From assembly GCA_003564055.1 (NCBI GenBank), contig PWSG01000240.1:1-6333 (forward strand): a stretch of DNA of 6,333 nucleotides, written 5' to 3'. This document shows, one piece after another, positions 1-5,194 of this stretch. Both the position numbers and the translations under genes were made by a program. The stretch's first letter is position 1; each line of letters opens with the position of its first letter. Origin of the DNA: Syntrophomonadaceae bacterium. GTDB taxonomy: Bacteria > Bacillota > Dethiobacteria > DTU022. The notes below the pieces were generated by a model. That model had not been told where the DNA came from. It searched no databases and worked only from the letters and a program-made list of their open reading frames with translations.

Positions 1-1332
1 GGAATTATGGTTAATTCCGATCAGTTTAACGGGACAGAGAGCGCTGAAGGAATTAAAAAAGTAACAGAATACCTGGATCAGCAGGATTTGGGAAATTTCC
101 GGGTTACTTACCGCTTGCGTGACTGGCTGATTTCCCGCCAGCGCTACTGGGGGGCGCCGATTCCAATAATATATTGTCATAGCTGTGGTACAGTGCCAGT
201 TCCTGAAGAAGATTTGCCCGTTGAACTGCCGATGGAGGTTGAGTTATCCGGTGACCGTGTCCCGGGCCTGGCTCATTATGAAGATTTTATTAAAACCATC
301 TGCCCGAAGTGTGGCAAAGAGGCTCGCCGGGAAACGGATACCATGGATACTTTTATCTGTTCGTCCTGGTATTTTATTCGTTTTGCCAGCCCCGACTGCA
401 TAGATGCACCCTTCTGCAGTGATGAGGCAAACTATTGGATGCCTGTTGATCAGTACATCGGGGGAATTGAACATGCTGTGCTGCACCTGCTTTATGCTCG
501 TTTTTTTACCAAGGTGCTGCATGATGCCGGTATGATCAAGGCTGAAGAGCCTTTCAGCCGCCTTTTGGCCCAGGGAATGGTCTACAAAGACGGGGCAAAA
601 ATGTCAAAATCTAAGGGCAATGTAGTCAGCCCTGACGAAATTGTAGAACAGTATGGGGCTGATACGGGCAGGCTATTTATCTTATTTGCTTCGCCTCCCG
701 AGAAGGACCTTGATTGGAGCGATCAGGGTGTCGAAGGATGCCACCGGTTTTTGCGCCGTATCTGGAGGCTGGTTGCAGAATGCCTCGAGCAATTTGATGC
801 AGATAAAGGCAGTTCCTTACCTGGTGAAAATGAAATTAACCTTGAGCGCCAGGTCCACGCGGCGGTTAAAAAGGTAACCTATGATATTCAGGAGCGTTTT
901 AATTTCAACACGGCCATCAGCGCTATAATGGAATTGGTTAACGCAACTTACGCTTACAGGCAGGCAAAAGATGTTGCAGAGCAAAACCAGGCTGTCTTAA
1001 AAGAAGCGCTCGAAAAGACAATCTTGCTGCTTTCACCTTTTGCGCCGCATATGGCCGAGGAATTATGGAACCAGCTGGGTCATAAAGAAAGTGTTCACAA
1101 GCAGGCATGGCCTGGTTACGATCCGGAAAAACTTCTAGTTGAAGAGGTCGAGGTTGTTATTCAGATCAATGGTAAAGTGCGCGGCAGAATGACCGTGCCC
1201 ACTGAATGTCCCGAGAAAGAATTAATAGAAAAAGCTCGTGAAAACAGGCGGATTGGTGAACTGCTTGAAGGAAAAGAAGTTAAAAAGATTATCACTGTGC
1301 CTGGCAAGCTGGTTAACATTGTAGCGCGTTAA
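1..1332 (+). CDS. leuS: Leucyl-tRNA synthetase, C-terminal half (5' end outside window)
   Basis: Cytoplasmic class I aminoacyl-tRNA synthetase that charges tRNA-Leu with leucine. The reading frame is open from base 1, so the ATG at 7 is an internal methionine and not the start. 443 residues are visible; bacterial LeuRS is usually about 800-830, so the HIGH motif and nearly all of the editing domain lie to the left. Visible in order (window residues): the exit from the editing domain, ending in VNSDQFNG (4-11); return to the catalytic fold at YRLRDWLISRQRYWGAPIP (37-55); a probable zinc knuckle made of two C-x2-C pairs (Cys59/62 and Cys101/104), absent from E. coli-type LeuRS; DQYIGGIEHAVLHLLYARFF; the KMSKS loop at 200-204, which contacts ATP; the helical anticodon-binding domain (about 240-375); and the C-terminal tRNA-binding domain with INGKVRG. 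All expected motifs are intact. Stop is TAA at 1330-1332. Confidence 0.97.
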   Translation, partial: GIMVNSDQFNGTESAEGIKKVTEYLDQQDLGNFRVTYRLRDWLISRQRYWGAPIPIIYCHSCGTVPVPEEDLPVELPMEVELSGDRVPGLAHYEDFIKTICPKCGKEARRETDTMDTFICSSWYFIRFASPDCIDAPFCSDEANYWMPVDQYIGGIEHAVLHLLYARFFTKVLHDAGMIKAEEPFSRLLAQGMVYKDGAKMSKSKGNVVSPDEIVEQYGADTGRLFILFASPPEKDLDWSDQGVEGCHRFLRRIWRLVAECLEQFDADKGSSLPGENEINLERQVHAAVKKVTYDIQERFNFNTAISAIMELVNATYAYRQAKDVAEQNQAVLKEALEKTILLLSPFAPHMAEELWNQLGHKESVHKQAWPGYDPEKLLVEEVEVVIQINGKVRGRMTVPTECPEKELIEKARENRRIGELLEGKEVKKIITVPGKLVNIVAR

Positions 1333-1396
1333 GGAAAGCAGGGAATTAAGTAAACATAATAAATCAGGGCTTTTTGCTTTATAATAATATAAATTT

Positions 1397-1446
1397 AAAC
1401 CTGTTCACCATGACTGGATTATCGGTTTTGCCGGGCAGGTTTTTTT
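1397..1446 (+). terminator. Possible weak intrinsic terminator after leuS
   Basis: AAACCTG (1397-1403) pairs perfectly with CAGGTTT (1436-1442), and a run of seven T (1440-1446) follows. The 32-base loop is long and holds only short additional pairings (for example ACC/GGT), so this is an imperfect structure. It lies about 65 bases past the leuS stop and upstream of the next promoter, where a terminator would be expected. Confidence 0.5.
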
Positions 1447-1510
1447 AGTGTGGTAGTTTGTCAGCCCTGTATTGAGAAAGAGTCCTTTTTACAGAACAAA
1501 GCATAATTTA

Positions 1511-1535
1511 TGTTCAAAACGGAATATTTTGAACA
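1511..1535. promoter_or_regulatory. Inverted repeat upstream of the asp23 promoter, candidate operator
   Basis: TGTTCAAAA (1511-1519) and TTTTGAACA (1527-1535) form a perfect 9-base inverted repeat around a 7-base spacer. It ends six bases before the -35 box at 1542, a usual place for an activator or repressor site. No T-run follows, so a terminator is unlikely. Similar half-sites occur at 1494-1498 (GAACA) and 1594-1599 (TGTTCA). The regulator is unknown; the half-site order (TGTTC then GAACA) is opposite to that of a Firmicute LexA box. Confidence 0.5.
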
Positions 1536-1541
1536 CCTTTC

Positions 1542-1570
1542 TTGACAGGTTAGCGCTAAAATTGTATACT
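1542..1570 (+). promoter_or_regulatory. Sigma-A-type promoter for the Asp23/Gls24 gene
   Basis: The -35 box TTGACA (1542-1547) matches consensus fully. A 17-base spacer separates it from the -10 box TATACT (1565-1570), which differs from TATAAT at one base. The transcript should start near 1577, leaving a leader of about 130 bases. The leader ends in the strong ribosome binding site AAGGAGGA (1695-1702). I see no recognisable riboswitch in it; a 17-codon frame at 1654-1707 is discussed in the findings. Confidence 0.85.
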
Positions 1571-1708
1571 ATAGATAAGCAATTTAAACAACATGTTCAT
1601 AATTCCCTTCAGATTAATTAGGAGATCATATTTTAGATTAGCTTTGGTTTGGAGTGAAGCAGTCGGCACAAGTGGCGGCTTTTATTATCTATATAAGGAG
1701 GAAATAAA

Positions 1709-2164
1709 ATGAGTGAAGAAAAAAAAGGAAAAAAAACTGGAACTGAAGAAGCTGTATTAAAACCTGATCCGGAAAAAGAAGGCGATAGTATACGCATATC
1801 CTCAGAAGTAATTGCTGTAATTACAAGCATAATTTCCAGTGATATCCCCGGTGTTGCCGGGATGAGCGGTGGAGTAGTTGGCGGTATAGCAGAAAGATTG
1901 GGTCGCAAGGACATGACCAGGGGCATCAAGGTCCAGGTTGATGAGGATAAAGTATCGATTGACCTGAATATTATAGTTGAGTATGGTGTTTCTATCGTGG
2001 ATGCTACCGATAAACTGAAAAAAGAAATTCGGGGCAGTGTCGAAAAAACGACGGGCCTGAAAGTAGAAACTATTAACATCAACGTTCAGGGTATAAGTGT
2101 CCCTGGCGAAGAGGAAGAGGAAGAGGAGAAAGGAAAGAAAGAAGAGAAGCCTGCAAAAGAATAA
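1709..2164 (+). CDS. Asp23/Gls24 family envelope stress protein
   Basis: Member of the Asp23/Gls24 family (PF03780, formerly DUF322). Family members in Gram-positive bacteria are soluble, often abundant proteins linked to cell-envelope homeostasis or alkaline stress, some held at the membrane by a partner. The 151-residue protein has the family core at about 26-129: SIRISSEVIAVI, then DIPGVAGMSGGVVGGIAERLG (45-65), IDLNIIVEYGVSI (84-96) and a final ETININVQGI strand (120-129). Both ends are low-complexity and charged: a Lys/Glu-rich head (1-25) and a Glu/Lys-rich tail (134-151) with seven consecutive Glu. There is no signal peptide or membrane segment. The ATG is set by AAGGAGGA seven or so bases upstream. 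The gene has its own promoter and terminator, so it is probably transcribed alone. No AmaP or DUF2273 partner gene is in the window. The family call is firm; the exact role is not known. Confidence 0.93.
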   Translation: MSEEKKGKKTGTEEAVLKPDPEKEGDSIRISSEVIAVITSIISSDIPGVAGMSGGVVGGIAERLGRKDMTRGIKVQVDEDKVSIDLNIIVEYGVSIVDATDKLKKEIRGSVEKTTGLKVETININVQGISVPGEEEEEEEKGKKEEKPAKE

Positions 2165-2205
2165 TAGACTTAGAAGGCTTTTTAAAATATAATACAGCAA
2201 AAATT

Positions 2206-2244
2206 AACCCGGCGCCGGAAAATGACGCCGGGTTTTTTGTTTTT
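2206..2244 (+). terminator. Strong intrinsic terminator after the Asp23/Gls24 gene
   Basis: AACCCGGCG (2206-2214) and CGCCGGGTT (2226-2234) form a perfect nine-base GC-rich stem with an 11-base loop. The T-rich tail runs through 2244, with T6, one G, then T5. It sits about 40 bases past the stop codon and separates this gene from the comEA cluster. Confidence 0.93.
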
Positions 2245-2345
2245 AAGCAGGAATAATATAGCTCAGACGCGAATATTTTATGCTTGTTCCCTTCTTACCT
2301 AAGTCAGGCTTAACTGTTATATCACTAAATAGACAATTCAGCTTC

Positions 2346-2352
2346 AGGGGGG
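2346..2352 (+). promoter_or_regulatory. Ribosome binding site deciding the comEA start
   Basis: AGGGGGG lies eight bases before the ATG at 2361. The in-frame ATG at 2280 has no purine-rich site in front of it, so 2361 is the better start. Between the terminator at 2244 and this site I find no convincing promoter; the best is a poor TTACCT-17-TATATC match at 2295-2323. Confidence 0.7.
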
Positions 2353-2360
2353 CTCGGAAG

Positions 2361-2954
2361 ATGGAGGTAAACGTTAGTCTGCGGGAAAAAATAATTTTCG
2401 GAATTCTTGTGGCGCTATTAATCAGCGGAGGGGCGTGGCGTGCAGTGAACCTTTCAGGAACAGGGTCTGAAATAATACAGGCTGATCCTGCGGGATACAG
2501 TTCAGTAGAAGAAGTCGGTGAAACCCCTGAACCTGAAATGATTACTGTCCATCTGGTTGGAGCGGTTAACAACCCGGGCGTTTATCAGCTGCCTGCCGGT
2601 TCAAGGGTTTATGAATTACTGGAAAAGGGAAGCGGGTTTAGCAATGATGCTGACCATGAAGCCATAAACCAGGCCCGTCCCCTGCTTGACGGAGAACAAA
2701 TCTATGTCCATCGTATTGGGGAAGCTACCGCTCCCGCCATCGCTTCCGGCTCCTCAGGAAGCAAAATTAATATTAATCAGGCTTCCGCTGTCGAATTAAC
2801 TGCTTTACCGGGTATCGGGGATGTGAGGGCCAATCAAATAGTATCTTACCGTGAAGAACATGGCCTTTTTAAAAGCGTAGATCAAATAATGAATGTTAGC
2901 GGTATTGGTGAAAGCATTTTTAACAATATTTCTGATCAAATTACTATTTACTGA
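2361..2954 (+). CDS. comEA: ComEA-type DNA-binding competence protein
   Basis: ComEA is the membrane-anchored receptor that binds double-stranded DNA outside the cell and passes it to the ComEC channel during transformation. The 197-residue product from ATG 2361 has the usual plan: a short cytoplasmic N-terminus, one transmembrane helix (about 10-27), a linker, an SLBB domain (about 60-118, with ITVHLVGAVNNPGVYQLPAG), a Gly/Ser/Ala-rich hinge (about 121-134), and a C-terminal double helix-hairpin-helix DNA-binding module (135-197) with hairpins LPGIGDVRA (149-157) and VSGIGESIF (179-187). Starting at 2280 would add 27 residues ahead of the membrane helix, without a ribosome site. The usual Bacillus followers comEB and comEC are not here; pdp begins 12 bases after the stop with no terminator between, so the two are probably co-transcribed. 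Nothing looks broken. Confidence 0.93.
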   Translation: MEVNVSLREKIIFGILVALLISGGAWRAVNLSGTGSEIIQADPAGYSSVEEVGETPEPEMITVHLVGAVNNPGVYQLPAGSRVYELLEKGSGFSNDADHEAINQARPLLDGEQIYVHRIGEATAPAIASGSSGSKININQASAVELTALPGIGDVRANQIVSYREEHGLFKSVDQIMNVSGIGESIFNNISDQITIY

Positions 2955-2966
2955 CCTTAAAGGGCG

Positions 2967-4307
2967 GTGGATAAATTCAGAACCTATGACTTGATCTTAA
3001 AAAAACGCAACGGTTCAGCTTTATCTAAAGATGAGCTCGAATACCTTGTAGAAGGCTATGTGCAGGGTGCCATCCCCGATTACCAGGTATCTGCCCTGGC
3101 CATGGCTGTTTACTTCAGAGGTATGAGTGAAGAAGAAGCGCTTTTTCTGACTGAAGCCATGATCAATTCAGGCGAAACCATATCGTTAAAGGCTATTCCC
3201 GGGATTAAAGTAGATAAACACAGCACCGGGGGTGTAGGCGATACAACCACATTAGTTTTAGCTCCTCTCGTTGCTGCAGCGGGTATACCTGTTGTCAAAC
3301 TGTCAGGTCGCGGACTGGGACATACAGGAGGAACGCTGGATAAACTGGAGTCGATTCCGGGCTTTCAAACCGATCTTTCAGTAGAGGAGCTGATTAGAGC
3401 TGTAAAACAGGTAGGAGTGGCCGTGGCCGGGCAAACAAAAAGTTTGGTACCCGCTGACAAAATGTTTTATGCCCTGCGTGATGTAACAGCAACGGTAGAC
3501 AGTATACCCCTCATTGCTGCCAGCATTATGAGTAAAAAACTTGCCGCAGGCGCAGATAGCCTGGTCCTTGATGTTAAATGCGGAAGCGGCGCTTTTTTAA
3601 AAAAATATGAACAAGCTTATAATTTGGCATGTCTGATGTCTGGTATTGGTAATGGAGCCGGCCGTGATACAGTGGCTTTGATCACCAACATGGAGCAACC
3701 GCTCGGCAGGGCAGTCGGGAACGCACTGGAGGTAGAAGAAGCAATTTTGACCCTGCGCGGAGAAGGGCCTGCTGATTTAGAAGAGCTATGCCTGGTTTTA
3801 GGCGGTTGGATGCTTTGCCTTGCGGGGAAAACCTCCGATCCTGAAGCAGGTAAAGCATTATTAGAAAAGCTTCTGGCAAACGGTACGGCGCTTAAAAAAT
3901 TTCAACAATTAATTGAAAACCAGTATGGGGATAGCACCGTAACTGAAGATATCAGTCTGCTGCCCCGGGCTGAAAAAAAAGTCCCGGTCCAAGCGGTAAA
4001 AGGTGGATATGTCAATCGCCTCGAAGCGGGACTGGTTGGGATGGCCGCAAATGCTCTGGGAGCAGGCAGGGAAACTAAAGATTCAAAAATAGAGCCGGCA
4101 GTAGGAATTACCGTGGAAAAGAAAATCGGCGACAGGGTAGGAAGCGGAGATGCCCTGGCCGTAATGCATGTAAAAAGTAAAACATCGGCAGAGCATATTT
4201 ATCTTGCGAAGAAGAAGATTCTTTCCGCTTATGGGATTGAAGATAAACCGTGTATGAAGCCCCGGCTGGTTTTAGGGCTTGTTGATCGGAAAGGAAGGCA
4301 GGTTTAA
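2967..4307 (+). CDS. pdp: Pyrimidine-nucleoside phosphorylase
   Basis: Cytoplasmic enzyme that splits thymidine, deoxyuridine or uridine with phosphate into the free base and (deoxy)ribose-1-phosphate; family members act as dimers. The 446 residues slightly exceed the usual 430-440. An N-terminal helical region (1-65) precedes the phosphate-binding stretch KHSTGGVGD (84-92), the family signature SGRGLGHTGGTLDKLE (113-128), and the substrate residues Arg171, Ser186 and Lys190, which fall at the same numbers as in E. coli thymidine phosphorylase. The C-terminal alpha/beta domain (about 345-446) includes GYVNRLEAGLVG. The start is GTG: an in-frame TAA at 2958-2960 closes the frame just upstream, and AAAGGG ends only two bases before the GTG, an unusually short spacing, so translation may be coupled to comEA. 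deoC follows after three bases. Sequence alone cannot separate a broad pyrimidine enzyme from a strict thymidine phosphorylase (deoA). Confidence 0.95.
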   Translation: MDKFRTYDLILKKRNGSALSKDELEYLVEGYVQGAIPDYQVSALAMAVYFRGMSEEEALFLTEAMINSGETISLKAIPGIKVDKHSTGGVGDTTTLVLAPLVAAAGIPVVKLSGRGLGHTGGTLDKLESIPGFQTDLSVEELIRAVKQVGVAVAGQTKSLVPADKMFYALRDVTATVDSIPLIAASIMSKKLAAGADSLVLDVKCGSGAFLKKYEQAYNLACLMSGIGNGAGRDTVALITNMEQPLGRAVGNALEVEEAILTLRGEGPADLEELCLVLGGWMLCLAGKTSDPEAGKALLEKLLANGTALKKFQQLIENQYGDSTVTEDISLLPRAEKKVPVQAVKGGYVNRLEAGLVGMAANALGAGRETKDSKIEPAVGITVEKKIGDRVGSGDALAVMHVKSKTSAEHIYLAKKKILSAYGIEDKPCMKPRLVLGLVDRKGRQV

Positions 4308-4310
4308 CAA

Positions 4311-4958
4311 ATGTCTGAAGAAATTGGCGGCTATATTGATCACACTTTATTGAAGGCGGAAGCGACTCGCCGGGAGATTATTCAGCTGTGCCGGGAAGCG
4401 GTTGAGAATAAATTTTATTCTGTCTGTATCAATCCTTCCTACGTGAAAACAGCCGCAAAAGAACTTAAGGGAAGCGGTGTTAAAGTGTGCGCAGTTGTCG
4501 GTTTTCCACTCGGGACAACCACCAGCGCAGTTAAGGCTTTTGAAACAGCAGAAGCTGTAGAAAATGGGGCCGATGAAGTTGATATGGTTATTCACATCGG
4601 AGCTTTAAAAGGAGGAGAAAATAAATACCTGCTTGATGATGTTTCTGCTGTTGTTGGGGCAGCAAAAGGTAAAGTTGTTAAAATAATTATCGAAACGGGA
4701 CTGCTTAGCGATCAAGAAAAAAAACTTGTCTGTCGCCTGGCTAAAAATGCCGGCGCTGATTATGTAAAGACTTCAACAGGCTTCGGTCCCGGCGGTGCAA
4801 GCATTGCCGATGTTCAACTGATGCGTGAAACAGTCGGCCCTTCTTTCGGAGTTAAAGCTTCGGGAGGAGTACGTACATTTTTGAAAGCGAGGCAAATGAT
4901 CGAAGCCGGCGCTACCAGAATTGGCACCAGTTCAGGGTTAAATATTATTAAAAAATAA
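4311..4958 (+). CDS. deoC: Deoxyribose-phosphate aldolase
   Basis: Cytoplasmic class I aldolase that cleaves 2-deoxyribose-5-phosphate to acetaldehyde and glyceraldehyde-3-phosphate. It is the last step of deoxyribonucleoside catabolism and feeds glycolysis. The 215-residue TIM barrel is of normal length for the short bacterial type. Visible motifs are IDHTLLK (9-15), CINPSYV (39-45), [17 protein letters not shown] (62-78), [12 protein letters not shown] with the proton-relay Asp91, YVKTSTGF with the Schiff-base Lys153, and VKASGGVR with the second catalytic Lys182. All catalytic residues are present. The ATG is three bases after the pdp stop, with a purine-rich ribosome site inside the end of pdp (4291-4302), so the two genes are surely one transcript. 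Pdp yields deoxyribose-1-phosphate, so a phosphopentomutase (deoB), not in this window, is needed between the two steps. Confidence 0.97.
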   Translation: MSEEIGGYIDHTLLKAEATRREIIQLCREAVENKFYSVCINPSYVKTAAKELKGSGVKVCAVVGFPLGTTTSAVKAFETAEAVENGADEVDMVIHIGALKGGENKYLLDDVSAVVGAAKGKVVKIIIETGLLSDQEKKLVCRLAKNAGADYVKTSTGFGPGGASIADVQLMRETVGPSFGVKASGGVRTFLKARQMIEAGATRIGTSSGLNIIKK

Positions 4959-5090
4959 ACTATTCTCCTCTGTTATGACCTCCATGGCAAAGTTAATATA
5001 TATTATTAAAGGCTACCGGCAAAGCTGTTACAAATGCCCGGTATTAGATTTAAGGAGCAGCATTTTAAAGAAATCACTTGGTAATAAGGC

Positions 5091-5106
5091 TTGTCATTTT
5101 TGACAA
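5091..5106. promoter_or_regulatory. Inverted repeat over the -35 box, candidate operator
   Basis: TTGTCA (5091-5096) and TGACAA (5101-5106) are perfect inverted copies around TTTT. The right arm covers nearly all of the -35 box at 5100-5105, so a protein bound here would block the promoter. The arms are only six bases and one overlaps a consensus promoter element, so part of the symmetry may be chance. No known regulator is assigned. Confidence 0.35.
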
Positions 5107-5128
5107 CGGTTATCAGGTAGTCTAAAAT
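5100..5128 (+). promoter_or_regulatory. Sigma-A-type promoter for the UPF0182 gene
   Basis: TTGACA (5100-5105) is a full -35 match. A 17-base spacer leads to TAAAAT (5123-5128), five of six bases of the -10 consensus. Transcription should start near 5135 and give a leader of about 60 bases. The stretch between the deoC stop (4958) and this promoter holds no gene I can support and no clear terminator. Confidence 0.8.
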
Positions 5129-5152
5129 ACAGATTAACAATGAATTTAATTG

Positions 5153-5180
5153 ACCGGTTTAGAACCGGTATTTTATTTTG
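5153..5180 (+). terminator. Terminator-like hairpin in the UPF0182 leader, possible attenuator
   Basis: ACCGGTT (5153-5159) and AACCGGT (5163-5169) form a seven-base perfect stem with a three-base loop, followed by ATTTTATTTT. This looks like an intrinsic terminator. It lies downstream of the promoter at 5100-5128 and only a few bases before the ribosome site at 5183. It would therefore stop both read-through from deoC and transcripts from the local promoter, unless read-through is allowed or controlled. The interrupted T-run makes it moderate rather than strong. Confidence 0.6.
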
Positions 5181-5182
5181 CT

Positions 5183-5188
5183 GGAGGG
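5183..5188 (+). promoter_or_regulatory. Ribosome binding site deciding the TTG start of the UPF0182 gene
   Basis: GGAGGG lies six bases before TTG at 5195-5197. There is no ATG or GTG near that would keep the first membrane helix. The only upstream in-frame alternative is TTG at 5150, overlapping the hairpin stem and without a ribosome site; an in-frame TAA at 5147-5149 closes the frame above it. Confidence 0.8.
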
Positions 5189-5194
5189 ATTATA

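Noticed and set aside
244..522. Minus-strand and alternate-frame open frames inside leuS, pdp and deoC
   Set aside because: They overlap genes with intact family motifs throughout and show no ribosome sites or recognisable products.
1380..1446. TATAAT at 1380-1385 followed by a hairpin, considered as a small RNA gene
   Set aside because: No acceptable -35 box lies 16-18 bases upstream. The region is simply AT-rich, and the hairpin is better explained as a leuS terminator.
1511..1535. LexA (SOS) box
   Set aside because: The Firmicute LexA box reads GAAC, a short spacer, then GTTC. Here the half-sites are in the reverse order and spaced differently.
1633..2082. 149-codon open frame on the minus strand
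   Set aside because: It lies opposite the Asp23/Gls24 gene, whose product matches its family along the core. The antisense frame has no ribosome site, is Ser/Ile/Pro-rich without family features, and would read through the asp23 leader.
2280..2360. Upstream in-frame ATG extending ComEA by 27 residues
   Set aside because: No ribosome binding site precedes it. The extension has no ComEA features and would push the membrane anchor away from the N-terminus, while ATG 2361 has AGGGGGG at good spacing.
5014..5043. TACCGG/CCGGTA hairpin after deoC, considered as the deoC terminator or part of a riboswitch
   Set aside because: The stem is only six bases with an 18-base loop, and no T-run follows. 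The GCAAAGC in the loop recalls part of the cyclic-di-GMP riboswitch, but the other conserved parts are absent.
5062..5103. Short frame after AAGGAG at 5052-5057
   Set aside because: Only an ATT could serve as start and the frame has 13 codons. The purine run is likely chance.
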